From Verrucomicrobiota bacterium (GTDB lineage Bacteria; Verrucomicrobiota; Verrucomicrobiia; Chthoniobacterales; UBA10450): 64,000 bases of DNA. Shown here one piece after another: positions 33,367-43,196 of this stretch. The position numbers were made by a program, and so were the translations under genes. Below the pieces are notes generated by a model that had not been told where the DNA came from, made no database searches, and saw only the letters and a list, made by a program, of their open reading frames with translations. The stretch lies in NCBI GenBank assembly GCA_019244415.1, contig JAFASN010000006.1:1-64000 (forward strand). The letters are read 5' to 3'. Each line of letters opens with the position of its first letter. Position 1 is the stretch's first letter.

Positions 33367-35234
33367 GCACGGAAACGAAATCCAAGCCTCCCTTTTTTCA
33401 GACGTTGCGGCAGGCTTGGACCCCCTATCGGCGCCTTTACGGCTACGTTCGCCCTTATCAATGGCGCTTTATATTCGGCCTCGTCCTTGGGTTTGCCTAC
33501 GGCGCAGTGAGCGGTTTGCTGCCGCTCGTTTTGCAAAAAGTCACCACCACCATCTTTCACGGCGCAGCTCCGAGCGCAACGGACATCGCGCACCGATCGC
33601 AGCTGCTCAATGCCGGCGGCTCGATTAAAGCAATCATTGGCACCTGCCTGCTCATTCCTGCGGTAATGACCGTGCGCAGTCTCGTTGCTTACGGCAACAC
33701 CTACTACATGAATTGGGTGAGCAATCGCGTCGTGAGCGATATTCGCTACGCGCTATTCTCTAAAATGGTTCGGCAATCGATGAGCTTCTTTAATCGTAAT
33801 CGCGCCGGGATGCTCATATCGCGCATCACCAATGATACCATGGCCATGCAGGCTGCGCTCACCACCGTAAGCAGCGACGCGTTCAAGCAGCCGATCTCGA
33901 TCGTTTTCGCTGTTTCTGTCCTGCTTTACATGGATTGGAAGTTCACCGTCGCCACCCTCGTACTTTTTCCCTCATGCATTTTGCCGCTCCAGGTTTTCGG
34001 CAAACGCGCCCGCAAATCCGTGCAAAACCAGAACGAAAACATGGGTGAAATGGTGGTGACGATGCAGGAGACCTTCTCGGGCATTCGCGTCGTTAAATCC
34101 TTCGCACGCGAGCAGCAGCAGATTAAGCGCTTTGGGCGAAGCACGATGATTCAGTTCCGCAACGCCATGCGCATGATCAAGGCGACGGAAATCACCGGGC
34201 CGCTCATTGAAACACTCGCAGCAGTCGGTGTCGGGCTCGCCTTACTCTACGTGTATGTGGCGGGTCTGAGCGCGGGACGTTTCCTGGCCCTGATCGGAGG
34301 CATTTTTATCCTTTACGACCCGGTGAAAACGCTCAGCAAAATCCACATCATCATGCAACGGTCGATTGCCGCCACCGAGGGTGTGTTTGCGGTTTTGGAT
34401 GCGCCCTCGGAGGTGGTCGATGCGCCAGACGCGCAGGTCTTGCCTTCTTCGCGCGGCCGCCTGCAATTCGAGAATGTTACCTTTCGTTACGCCGGTACTT
34501 CTGCCGATGCGGTGCGCAATTTGAATCTCCAAATCGACCCGGGCAAAACGTATGCACTCGTAGGGGCAAGCGGCGCCGGTAAAAGTACGATCCTCTCACT
34601 CATCTTGCGTCTTTACGATCCCAGCAGCGGTGTCATCCGTTTGGATGGGATCGATCTTCGGACGATCACGCAGGAGTCATTGCGCCAGCAGATCGGCCTG
34701 GTGAGCCAGGACACGTTCTTATTCCACGACACGGTTTACAACAACATCCTTTTCGGCCGGTTGGATGCTGAGCGCGAGGAGGTTTACGCCGCCGCGCAAG
34801 CCGCTTACGCGCACGATTTCATCATGGCGCAGCCGAATGGTTACGACACCATCGTCGGCGACAAAGGCATGCTGCTCTCCGGCGGACAGCAGCAGCGAAT
34901 CGCCATCGCGCGCGCCGTGCTGAAAAACGCCCCCATTCTGCTGCTCGACGAAGCCACCTCGGCACTCGACTCCGAATCGGAACAGCAAATCCAGCTCGCT
35001 TTGCAGAAACTTGCTGCGGGTAAAACCGTTGTCGCGATTGCGCATCGGCTCTCGACCATTCTATCCTCCGATCAAATCGTGGTAATGGATCGGGGACTGG
35101 TGAAGGAGATCGGCACGCACGGCGAGCTGCTCGCCAAGTCTGGCTATTATCGGCGGCTGTACGACCTGCAATTCAAGGGCGGTGCCGAACATAAAGATCC
35201 GGAACCGGAAGAACTGTTCGAAGTCGTCGGCTAA
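33363..35234 (+). CDS. MsbA-like ABC exporter (fused permease-ATPase)
   Basis: 623 residues. N-terminal six-helix exporter domain (helices from about residue 30 to 330, with RVVSDIRYALFSKMVRQSMSFFNRNRAGMLISR) and C-terminal ATPase with Walker A GASGAGKST, Q-loop VSQDTFLFHDTVYNNI, signature LSGGQQQR, Walker B ILLLDEATSALD and H-loop IAHRLSTI. In this setting most likely flips lipid A-core or a lipid-linked glycan across the inner membrane. Coupled to GT9 by a 4-base overlap. Confidence 0.92.
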   Translation: MSTETKSKPPFFQTLRQAWTPYRRLYGYVRPYQWRFIFGLVLGFAYGAVSGLLPLVLQKVTTTIFHGAAPSATDIAHRSQLLNAGGSIKAIIGTCLLIPAVMTVRSLVAYGNTYYMNWVSNRVVSDIRYALFSKMVRQSMSFFNRNRAGMLISRITNDTMAMQAALTTVSSDAFKQPISIVFAVSVLLYMDWKFTVATLVLFPSCILPLQVFGKRARKSVQNQNENMGEMVVTMQETFSGIRVVKSFAREQQQIKRFGRSTMIQFRNAMRMIKATEITGPLIETLAAVGVGLALLYVYVAGLSAGRFLALIGGIFILYDPVKTLSKIHIIMQRSIAATEGVFAVLDAPSEVVDAPDAQVLPSSRGRLQFENVTFRYAGTSADAVRNLNLQIDPGKTYALVGASGAGKSTILSLILRLYDPSSGVIRLDGIDLRTITQESLRQQIGLVSQDTFLFHDTVYNNILFGRLDAEREEVYAAAQAAYAHDFIMAQPNGYDTIVGDKGMLLSGGQQQRIAIARAVLKNAPILLLDEATSALDSESEQQIQLALQKLAAGKTVVAIAHRLSTILSSDQIVVMDRGLVKEIGTHGELLAKSGYYRRLYDLQFKGGAEHKDPEPEELFEVVG

Positions 35235-35351
35235 CGAGACCTGTACTCAGCCCGAGCGCCAACTCCACCTTTCGGCGCCGGCTAGGCTCATTCAATTCGC
35301 CGTACTCAGCAACTGCGACGTCCGCGGCAAAACACGCGCCAGGTGGCGCCG

Positions 35352-36521
35352 CTAAACCGCCGAGCCGGCGTCTTTTAACAGCGGCAAGCGCAGAGTGAAC
35401 GTGGTCCCCGCCTCTGGTGTACTATCGACCGTGATTGAGCCCTGATGGTCCTCGATGACCTTCTTGGTGATATAAAGCCCGAGGCCAGTTCCACTTTTTC
35501 CCTGTTTGGTGGTGAAGTACGGGTCGAAAATTTTTGCCATCAACTCCTGCGGGATGCCGCTTCCGGTATCGGCGACGACGATATCGATGTAAAAATCCTT
35601 CCGCACACACGTCACGGTGACGCTGCCCTTTTTCTCGGCGCAGGCCTGCACCGCATTCACGATCACGTTCTGCACCGCGCGAGTGAGCTGCGTCGCGTCG
35701 CCCAGCACCGTGCACTTGTCATCGCAGATGTCGCAATTGAACTCCACGCCATTCTGCGCCGCCAGTCCCGCCGCTCCCTTGCAAACGTCGCGCAGAATTT
35801 GCGCCATTGAGGTCGGCTTTGGTTTAAATCCGCCGTTGCTGCCGTAGCTCTGCCACATCGTGAGCAGATCGCGGCAAAGTCGCACGTTTTGCTCGATGAT
35901 GTTCAGCTCTTTGGGCGTGCTGCCGGTCGCGCCTCTCGCTTTTTCAGCCTGCTCGAGTTTTTTCGCCAGCATCTGCACGTAACCCCAGACGATCGTGAGC
36001 GGGTTACTCAGGTCGTGCACAAATTCCGCCGATGCCTGCCCCAGTGAGGCCAGACGTTCCTTCTGCGCCAGCTCGCTCATGAGCCGATTGTTCAGCTCCT
36101 GGATGCCGCGCGATGCTTCATCGCTCTGCCGGTGGCAGCGCGTGCGCTCGACGTTGCGGCCGATCACCTCGCGCATTTGCACGGCGTCGAATGGCTTGTT
36201 GATGTAGTCGTTCGCGCCGAGCCGCAACGCCTCCTGCGCCGTCTCCAGCGCACCGAACCCGGTCAGCATGATCACCGCGACGTGCGGATCTTTCTCGCGG
36301 ATTTTCCGCAGCCCTTCAATGCCGTTTGTCCCAGGCATGCGGATGTCGCTGATGACCGCGTCGGGCTGTTTTTCTTCCAGCAGTTGCAGGCCGGTCTCGA
36401 CGTTGTCGGCCAGGTGCACTTGATAGTTCGGCTTCAGGAGCATGCGCAAACTTTCGCGTGGCCCAAGCTCGTCATCGATGATTAGAATTTTGGGCTGCTC
36501 AGTCGCGGTGATGGAAGGCAT
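35352..36521 (-). CDS. Receiver domain-histidine kinase hybrid
   Basis: 389 residues, soluble. N-terminal receiver (residues 10-125; phospho-Asp59 in ISDIRMPG, Lys109 in INKP), then a HisKA helix with His169 in EFVHDLSNPL, and an HATPase_c domain (NVIVNAVQACAEK, VADTGSGIPQEL, GTGLGLYITKKV). This receiver-first order suggests the kinase acts downstream of another phosphodonor. CDICDDKC near residue 270 adds an unusual cysteine cluster in the ATPase domain. No response regulator beside it. Confidence 0.9.
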   Translation of the reverse strand: MPSITATEQPKILIIDDELGPRESLRMLLKPNYQVHLADNVETGLQLLEEKQPDAVISDIRMPGTNGIEGLRKIREKDPHVAVIMLTGFGALETAQEALRLGANDYINKPFDAVQMREVIGRNVERTRCHRQSDEASRGIQELNNRLMSELAQKERLASLGQASAEFVHDLSNPLTIVWGYVQMLAKKLEQAEKARGATGSTPKELNIIEQNVRLCRDLLTMWQSYGSNGGFKPKPTSMAQILRDVCKGAAGLAAQNGVEFNCDICDDKCTVLGDATQLTRAVQNVIVNAVQACAEKKGSVTVTCVRKDFYIDIVVADTGSGIPQELMAKIFDPYFTTKQGKSGTGLGLYITKKVIEDHQGSITVDSTPEAGTTFTLRLPLLKDAGSAV

Positions 36522-37063
36522 GGGGCTGAGGCGGAATGAAGCTAACTTTGTGCCGTTTACAAAAGAAAGAACAGCGACCGATGAATGCTGATCTGATTAC
36601 TGATTGCTGATTTTTTAATCGCTGGTTCGGGACCGCACTGAAGTTATAGCTGAGTACGAACAAAGCCTGGATGTTACTCGCACAGCTGTATCGACGAACT
36701 CTGCCGGATTTTTGGTAAACTGACTGGATTGATCTTCGAAGAGCTAGCTCTGTCTCCTGCGCCAACTCCTTCGCAAACAAACCACTCTGGGGGCGATAAC
36801 GAGCAGGAAAAAAATGCTCGAGGAAAACTGCCGCCGACGTACCAAATCTCGCCCGTGAACATACCACAAACGTCCGTACGACGTATCCGCGCTTTTCACC
36901 AGCGCGTTCTGTACTTTGCGAGCGGGCCGAATCCGCGCGAAGCTCGTTAGAGCGGACGAGCGGTAGCCTCGCGGGAAGCAAGTACCGGCGGCGTGTTCGT
37001 CTGTCTACTTTGCCACACGCCAAAAACGTCCGTGTTTGGGGTGCGGCCTGCAATAGAAACAAG
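36522..37063. other. Intergenic region without a supported gene
   Basis: About 540 bases. Open frames cross it on both strands but show no motif and the longest one runs through two hairpins. An AT-rich spot with two TGCTGAT copies (36586-36592, 36605-36611) and CTGAGTAC at 36650-36657 lies upstream of the kinase gene and may be its control region. Confidence 0.45.
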
Positions 37064-37143
37064 AAGGAGCTGCCTCGTCTCGACGGCAGCTCCTTGCAAA
37101 ATGATTCGGCGAGGGAGAGAACGGTGTGTTCTCTTCCCTCGCC
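37064..37143 (-). terminator. Two tandem hairpins downstream of the sedolisin gene
   Basis: GGCGAGGGAGAGAAC (37108-37122) pairs with GTTCTCTTCCCTCGCC (37128-37143, one bulged T); AAGGAGCTGCC (37064-37074) pairs perfectly with GGCAGCTCCTT (37085-37095). For a minus-strand transcript they come 36 and 84 bases after the sedolisin stop. The T-run after the second is weak (CTTGTTTC). Confidence 0.7.
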
Positions 37144-37178
37144 TAAATCAACGATGAGTTCAGTGTCCCGCGCGAGTC

Positions 37179-39335
37179 TTAGTACTTCGCGTGTGCCAGG
37201 GCGGAATTGATGAACGCGCTGCCATTGGGCGTACCTAGGCCAGTGACATTGTCCCATCCTGGGCCGGTCGCGAGCGACGAGTCAGTGCCGAATGTAAACA
37301 CATCCCACCGGGTCGAAACCGGGCTCTGGTAGAGGGCGCTGATATATTGGTTTTGCGCCGGTGGCTGCGGCTCTGCCAGCGCGTTAGCACTGTAGTACTG
37401 AGGCGGGTTCGGCGGATTATAGATCACGCCCGTGACGTTATGCTGCCGGGCCGAAGCGGGCACGTTCACGTCGGTGATCGGACCATAACCCATTTGGTAC
37501 AGGATCGGCGCTGCCTGCCCCAGCAGCGAAACAGCGCCCTTGGCGAGCGCAGCTTGGTTGGCAATTGCCCACACGGCAGAGAACATCGGGCACGACAGGC
37601 TTGTGCCGCCAAACACGCTCACCTGCTGCGGATGGCCTGGCACGCTATCAGGAGTAACGATGACTTCGTTGCCAGTCTGCGGGTCGGCATTCATCGAGAT
37701 GTCAGGTACTTTGCGATAGGCGCCAGACAAACCGTTTTGGAAGGCCGGCTTGGCAAAATAAACACTGGTACCGCCGCCCGAGCCTCCTTGGAAGCCGAAG
37801 AACAGTGGCGGAATGGTAGGCGGATTCGGGATCGGATTCGCGATGCGCACGAAGTTTAATCCCCAGCCGGTCTGCAATTTGATTTGGTTTTGGCTGTTCA
37901 GGAATGTGCTCGTGCCACCCACGGCCGTGACATAGGGAGAATCGGCCAGCGCGTCCACCGAGGTGAGCGGAATGCCGAAGTCAGCAGTATCTAAAGCGAG
38001 GTCATCGCCAGCATCGCCGCTGGAGACGTTGAGCGAAATACCGAGCAGCGCCGCGGTTTTGGCGATCTGGTTCTCCACAACCAGCTGGCTCGGATAGTAC
38101 TCAACCAGCAGGATCTCCGGAATGCCGAAGCTGTTGGAAATGACGCTGCCGAGCTGGTTCTCGACTGCGTAAAGGTTCGACAGATCAAGTGACGAGCCGT
38201 TATCAGCAGCCTCGACGAGGATGATATTCGCGTCTGGAGCCATGGCATGCGCCCACTCCACGTCCAGCGTCGTCTCATACTGCCAGTTGCCGCTGATGCA
38301 GCCGTTGGTGGCTGTGCAGGTGACCGGGCCAGTGGGCTGGATAATCTGGAAGTTTTTGCCGGGCACCAGCTTTGGCAGACCATTCAGTTGCGAGAAAAGA
38401 TTTGCGTCCTGCAAGATGGTGTTCGAGCCGTAGGCATCGACGATCACGATCGTCTGCCCCGCGCCGCGCAATCCTTGCTTATAGACTGAGTTCAAGCCGT
38501 AGGCAGTCTGCATCTCGGCCGCGTCGTAGCCGCAGGGCGGCAAATTCGGCGGGTTGGTGTTGGTGATATTCGCACCATAGCGATTGCCTGTATAAGTCGC
38601 CTTGGGCGGGCCGCCGTTCGTGGTGAAGGTGACGGTTTGCACGCCGCGCAAACAATCGGCGCTAAAGAAAAGGCCATTCGGCGCGGATGAAACGGAAACG
38701 CCCTTGTAGGGAGTGCCAGTCTCCGGTTCTTTCGGCACGGAAACGTTCGCGCGGTATTGCATCGTACCGAGACCCTGCACCGCGGCAACAAGCGCGTCAG
38801 TCGGCCCCGCCGGTCTGGGCACCGAGGTCGTCTGCCGATGGATTTGGCCATTGACCAGCACCCGGTTTACGCGGGTATTAAATGCGCGCTGGGCATCACC
38901 GATCTGCCCTTCGGCCATAACGAAGTGGTTATTCGCCTCGACTGATTTCACGTTCAGGTGAAAGCTGGCGAGATATTTCTGCACAGCGAGGGCGTCAGCC
39001 GCAGTGGGAGCGAACTGTGCTTTGTATTGGGCTTGCGTCAGCCAGTGGTGGTAGTTAGGCGAATTGGCGTCATTCATCTGCTGCAACAACGCGTCGGCGG
39101 CCGCTTCATTATGCATTTTCAGCCAGACTGTCACTGAGACCGGCGCTGACGCGCTTTCCGGCCCCAGCTCCATCCGCGCGTTACTGGCCAGGCCATGCGC
39201 GGGAACCGCGATTGCCCCGTAGATAAACATGATAGCTCCCGCGAATAGCGCCGCTGCCACTGTGCCGCGCCAGACGCGTGATCCCATCACGCTCGCACTC
39301 ACTTTTTGAACGAATCGAAACAATTTGATGCTCAT
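37179..39335 (-). CDS. Sedolisin-family (S53) serine-carboxyl protease with pro-domain
   Basis: 718 residues. An N-terminal hydrophobic segment (about 24-45) is followed by a pro-kumamolisin activation domain (VTVWLKMHNEAAADALLQQM...NYHHWLTQAQYKAQFAPT) and the S53 peptidase domain. Catalytic residues are visible: Glu and Asp in YETTLDVEWAHA (about 352/356) and Ser in GGTSLSCP (about 579). Exported, self-activating endopeptidase, usually active at low pH; fits a soil scavenging role. Followed by two tandem hairpins. Confidence 0.93.
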   Translation of the reverse strand: MSIKLFRFVQKVSASVMGSRVWRGTVAAALFAGAIMFIYGAIAVPAHGLASNARMELGPESASAPVSVTVWLKMHNEAAADALLQQMNDANSPNYHHWLTQAQYKAQFAPTAADALAVQKYLASFHLNVKSVEANNHFVMAEGQIGDAQRAFNTRVNRVLVNGQIHRQTTSVPRPAGPTDALVAAVQGLGTMQYRANVSVPKEPETGTPYKGVSVSSAPNGLFFSADCLRGVQTVTFTTNGGPPKATYTGNRYGANITNTNPPNLPPCGYDAAEMQTAYGLNSVYKQGLRGAGQTIVIVDAYGSNTILQDANLFSQLNGLPKLVPGKNFQIIQPTGPVTCTATNGCISGNWQYETTLDVEWAHAMAPDANIILVEAADNGSSLDLSNLYAVENQLGSVISNSFGIPEILLVEYYPSQLVVENQIAKTAALLGISLNVSSGDAGDDLALDTADFGIPLTSVDALADSPYVTAVGGTSTFLNSQNQIKLQTGWGLNFVRIANPIPNPPTIPPLFFGFQGGSGGGTSVYFAKPAFQNGLSGAYRKVPDISMNADPQTGNEVIVTPDSVPGHPQQVSVFGGTSLSCPMFSAVWAIANQAALAKGAVSLLGQAAPILYQMGYGPITDVNVPASARQHNVTGVIYNPPNPPQYYSANALAEPQPPAQNQYISALYQSPVSTRWDVFTFGTDSSLATGPGWDNVTGLGTPNGSAFINSALAHAKY

Positions 39336-39560
39336 ATGGATTTATGTTTACCAGCCGAAGAGCGAGTCTTTCCTGGCCACCGCCGCCCATGCCTCAGCGC
39401 CAAAAGTAACCGGCCCAATCCGGGTTTGCGCCAGTGTGCTCGGGTTGGCGCTTGAATGTCAATCCTAATTCGTACGCAGATCGCGAATTTTTTCCCGGAA
39501 CGCTCTGCCACGCCGGCTGCAAGGCGCGTAGCTTCGAACTTCGGCCAACAATCAGCTGGA
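39336..39560. other. Intergenic region, 225 bases, nothing recognised
   Basis: Between the decarboxylase stop and the sedolisin start, both on the minus strand. No long palindrome or clear promoter was found; it should carry the sedolisin promoter. Confidence 0.4.
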
Positions 39561-40994
39561 TCAGATCGCGTACTTTTCCGCCAGCTTGTTCGCTGTCTGG
39601 CAGATCAGCTCCCAACCCGCGCGAACATGGTTTTCCGTGGTCAAAATATTACCAAGGCCCAGACGAATGGCAGTGCGGCCGCGCAGCTTTGTTTGCGTCA
39701 GGTAAGCGCGGCCGGAATGATTCACCTCTTCTACTAGGCGGGAGTTAAAGTCATCCGGTGCGCGCTTTGCCCGGAAACAGACCACACCCATGGATACAGG
39801 TGCGCTCAACTCCCATCTGCGCGAGGCGCTGACCCAGTCGCCAAACAACCTGGCCAGCCGCATGTGCTCACGAATCCGCGCCGCGATTCCCTCCCGGCCG
39901 AAGGTGCGGAAGACCATCCATGCTTTCAGGGCGCGGAAACGCCGCCCAAGCGGCACGCCGTAATCCATGTAATTGCGCTCTGCCTCTTCCGTATCGCCGC
40001 GCAAGTACTCCGGCACGAGGGTAAAGACGCGCCGCAGCCGCTCCAGGTCGCGCAGGTAAAGTACGCTGAAATCAAACGGCACGAAGAGCATCTTGTGCGG
40101 GTTGACGATGAGCGAATCGGCACGCGCCCAGCCTTCGGTGATCGCGCCTTCTTCCGGCAACAATGCCAGGCCGCCCCCGTAAGCCGCATCAATGTGGAGC
40201 CAGATTTTGTACTCATGGCACACGTCGGCGATTGCATTCACCGGATCGACGCTGGCAGTGGAAGTTGTCCCGCAGGTGGCGACGACGGCGAGCGGCCGCA
40301 TCCCACCCGAGAGGTCGCGCGCGATCAGCTCGCGCAATTTCTCCACCCGCATCCGAAAGCTCTCATCAGTCGGCACGCGGACGACGTTTTCTTCGCCAAC
40401 TCCGATGGCGATGGCAGCTTTTTCCACCGAGCTATGCGCCTGGTCAGAAGTGTAAATGCGCAAAGCCGGTCCGCCGCTCACGCCGAGCGTGCGGGCGTCG
40501 GGCACGGCTTCTTCCCGGGCAGCGCACAGCGCATGCATGATGCCGATCGATGCGGTATCGAACACCACCCCGCTCCACTCCGCCGGCAGTAGCAGCCATT
40601 GCCGCAGCCAGTCGATTACCACCGTTTCCAATTCCGTCGCGGCCGGCGAAGTACGCCAAGTCATGGCGTTCACATTGAGCGCAGCCGACGCAATCTCGCC
40701 CAGCACGCCAGGCGCCGTGGTGGTGCAACCGAAGTACGCGAGAAATTCCGGATGCGCCCAGTTCAAAAGTCCGGGAACAATGATGTCCTTGAAATCCGCG
40801 AAAATGGCATCGAACGCTTCGCCCTCGTTAGGTGGAACAGAAGGTAATGCCCTGGTGATTTCACCCGGCGTGACGGCCGGCGCCACCGGCAACTTCTCGA
40901 TGTTCGCTCGGTACTCTACAATCCAGTCGGTTAACTGCCGAAGCTGCTGGCGGAATTCCTCGACCGGAACGTCACCTGATTCTTTCGTACTCAC
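39561..40994 (-). CDS. PLP-dependent group II (aromatic amino acid-type) decarboxylase
   Basis: 477 residues. Matches aromatic-L-amino-acid decarboxylases: HPEFLAYFGCTTTAPGVLGEIASAALN, SDQAHSSVEKAAIAIG, VVATCGTTSTASVDPV, WLHIDAAYGGG and the PLP-binding lysine in LIVNPHKMLFVPFDFS (about residue 300). Predicted to decarboxylate an aromatic or related L-amino acid to its amine in the cytoplasm; the exact substrate cannot be read. Located about 30 bases after tamA on the same strand. Confidence 0.92.
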   Translation of the reverse strand: MSTKESGDVPVEEFRQQLRQLTDWIVEYRANIEKLPVAPAVTPGEITRALPSVPPNEGEAFDAIFADFKDIIVPGLLNWAHPEFLAYFGCTTTAPGVLGEIASAALNVNAMTWRTSPAATELETVVIDWLRQWLLLPAEWSGVVFDTASIGIMHALCAAREEAVPDARTLGVSGGPALRIYTSDQAHSSVEKAAIAIGVGEENVVRVPTDESFRMRVEKLRELIARDLSGGMRPLAVVATCGTTSTASVDPVNAIADVCHEYKIWLHIDAAYGGGLALLPEEGAITEGWARADSLIVNPHKMLFVPFDFSVLYLRDLERLRRVFTLVPEYLRGDTEEAERNYMDYGVPLGRRFRALKAWMVFRTFGREGIAARIREHMRLARLFGDWVSASRRWELSAPVSMGVVCFRAKRAPDDFNSRLVEEVNHSGRAYLTQTKLRGRTAIRLGLGNILTTENHVRAGWELICQTANKLAEKYAI

Positions 40995-41024
40995 CTGCGC
41001 CTCCGTTCGACTGGAGCTGGCATC

Positions 41025-43196
41025 TTAGAAGGCAAAGCCGAACGAGAAATGGAAGGCGCCAAAGTCTTCGCCTGGCCGCGGATCCGGGTTGACTCCGTAA
41101 TCGACGCGCACGGGTCCGATTGGCAGATCATAACGCAGCCCGGCGCCGATGCCGAAGCGCATATCGCCGAAGCCGGGCTGGCTGGCGTCAGGGAGCAAAT
41201 TTCCAGCATCGACAAAAACAGCGCCCTTCAGCTCGCCGTAAAGTGGAAAGGTATATTCCACATTGAAGATGGTGTAGAACTCACCGCCGATGGGGTTGCC
41301 GCCGCGATCGTGCGGGCCGAGCTCGCGCTCACCGAAGCTGCGCACCGTGGTGCTCCCGCCATTGAAGAAGCGTTCGTCGATCGGTATGGCGAGCGCTTCG
41401 GTTGTGCCGTGGTCGTCGAGTGGATAAATCACGCCGCCACGCGCGCCTACGGCCAGGAGACTGCGCTCAAACCATTTCCTTAAGGCCGACTTTTCCAGGT
41501 TTTCGCCGCCGACAACTGCCACCGGCTCGGGCGCGAACGACACGTAGTAGCTGGCGCGCGCTGTGGTGCGCAAAAAATCTATGTCGCTGCCAATGGCACT
41601 CGAAGCGAAGTCGATGCTGTTGTCGAAAACAAAGCCCCGCGGCGCCACCAACGGGTTCTTGCGCAGGTCAAGCGTCTGGCTAAACCCGACCGAGCTGACA
41701 AAGTACGAGGTCGGGCCGAGCAGGTCCGGCGGGTGAATCGTTGAGCTGGTAATATCGACGTGCCGTTCAGCATAGTTAAGCGATACCTCGTATTGCTCCG
41801 TGATCTTGCGGCCAAGACTAAGCCGGCCGCCCAGCTCAAATTTTGAGTAACCATCAAAGTCGAAGGTCAAAGCTGAAAGCCGCGCCCGCAGCGAGTAGTC
41901 ACTGTCAAATAGATACGGATCTTCGTAAAGAATGTCGCCTTTGTAACCGCGCTCCGAGATTTCTATCGAAGTAGTTAGTGGCCGCCCATAGCCAAATAAA
42001 TTCCGGTTGGCGTACTGCACCCCGAAGATGGCGCCTTCGAATGAGCCGTAGCCAATGGAAAAGCCGAACTGCTGCGGTTTCGCTTCCTCTACATTAATGT
42101 CGAGCCGCAGTAGGTTGCCGTCGATGGGCGTGGGATTGATTTGCAAAATATTGAACAAACCGCTGCGCATTAGCTCACGGAACTTCTTCTCGATGACATC
42201 CGGACTGTAAGGCTGGCCGCTTAACTTCCTGAAACGGTTCACCAGGTAACTCGGTCGAAGCTGCTGAGTACCACTAACGTGCACACCATCGAAGTAGTAG
42301 ATGTGACTTGGATCGAGCACGATCCGCACGGGCACACGGCCATTCACGGCCGCGGCGATATCGCTGCTGGCATTTACCTTCACGGCATAATAGCCGCGCG
42401 CCTTGTAGTAAGCTTGCAGTCTGCGCGGGATATCAGCTACCCGGCCATCGGTGTAAGGCTGGTTGATCAGGTCGAGAAGCTGTCCGCGCAAAGTTTCCGC
42501 GCCGTAAATCGTAGGCCCAACAAACTCGATGGGCCCGAAAAAGTACTGAGGACCCTCATGTACTACCATAAGTACATAGACGAGGTCAGGTTGAACGAAT
42601 CGGTATTGCGGCTTCTCCACCGTGCAATCGGCGAACCCTTCGGCGACATAGAACCGTTGTACTAGATCAGCGCCTTCCTCGACATCGGTACTTACAAAAG
42701 GCAGCGAGGCCTGGAGCTTCGAGTAGCGCTGCCGCGTCGGCCCGACAGCGTACTCGAACAGCTTGTCTGCGGCGATGTTGTTGTTTCCGGAGAACTCGAT
42801 AGTGCCAAGACGCACCAGCGGCCCTTCATTTACATCAAGCTCCAAGCGATCTCCTCGTACTTCGTAGTGAACATCCACATGAGCATAGCCATGTTTCTTG
42901 TAGAAGAGTTCCAGGAAGAAGGCAGCGTCATCTGCGCGCGCGTTTGTCAGGCCATACTGATCGATGGTCGCGATCTGCTCCTTCAACTGCGAGCGCAGCT
43001 CCTTCTCATCAAAAGCGGTGTTGCCGCGGAACTCGATGTTCGCGTGCTGCGCCACCTTTTCCTGCTGCTTTGCCACTGCGCGCTGCTCCTGCTGTTTTTG
43101 CTTCTGCTGCGGCAACTCGGTTGCGTTTTGCCCGTAGCTGACGCTCAAAGTAGCGCTCAGCAAGAGAGCGATTACTCCAGCTCGCCTCATCGTCAC
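41025..43196 (-). CDS. tamA: TamA/BamA-like outer-membrane barrel protein
   Basis: 723 residues with signal peptide (ending VSYGQ), then a Gln/Lys-rich stretch. POTRA-like repeats follow (IEFRGNTAFDEKELRSQL; LGTIEFSGNNNIAADKLFEYA; FDGVHVSGTQQLRPSYLVNRF) and a 16-strand Omp85 barrel with the conserved loop GGSTTVRSFGERELGP and the terminal Phe (FSFGFAF). TamA-type proteins assist insertion of outer-membrane proteins and, with TamB, lipid transport. Its start overlaps the tamB stop by 4 bases. Confidence 0.88.
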   Translation of the reverse strand: MTMRRAGVIALLLSATLSVSYGQNATELPQQKQKQQEQRAVAKQQEKVAQHANIEFRGNTAFDEKELRSQLKEQIATIDQYGLTNARADDAAFFLELFYKKHGYAHVDVHYEVRGDRLELDVNEGPLVRLGTIEFSGNNNIAADKLFEYAVGPTRQRYSKLQASLPFVSTDVEEGADLVQRFYVAEGFADCTVEKPQYRFVQPDLVYVLMVVHEGPQYFFGPIEFVGPTIYGAETLRGQLLDLINQPYTDGRVADIPRRLQAYYKARGYYAVKVNASSDIAAAVNGRVPVRIVLDPSHIYYFDGVHVSGTQQLRPSYLVNRFRKLSGQPYSPDVIEKKFRELMRSGLFNILQINPTPIDGNLLRLDINVEEAKPQQFGFSIGYGSFEGAIFGVQYANRNLFGYGRPLTTSIEISERGYKGDILYEDPYLFDSDYSLRARLSALTFDFDGYSKFELGGRLSLGRKITEQYEVSLNYAERHVDITSSTIHPPDLLGPTSYFVSSVGFSQTLDLRKNPLVAPRGFVFDNSIDFASSAIGSDIDFLRTTARASYYVSFAPEPVAVVGGENLEKSALRKWFERSLLAVGARGGVIYPLDDHGTTEALAIPIDERFFNGGSTTVRSFGERELGPHDRGGNPIGGEFYTIFNVEYTFPLYGELKGAVFVDAGNLLPDASQPGFGDMRFGIGAGLRYDLPIGPVRVDYGVNPDPRPGEDFGAFHFSFGFAF

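Noticed and set aside
36499..37257. Minus-strand open frame of 252 codons
   Set aside because: Runs through two strong hairpins and overlaps both neighbouring genes; no motif or family-like segment.
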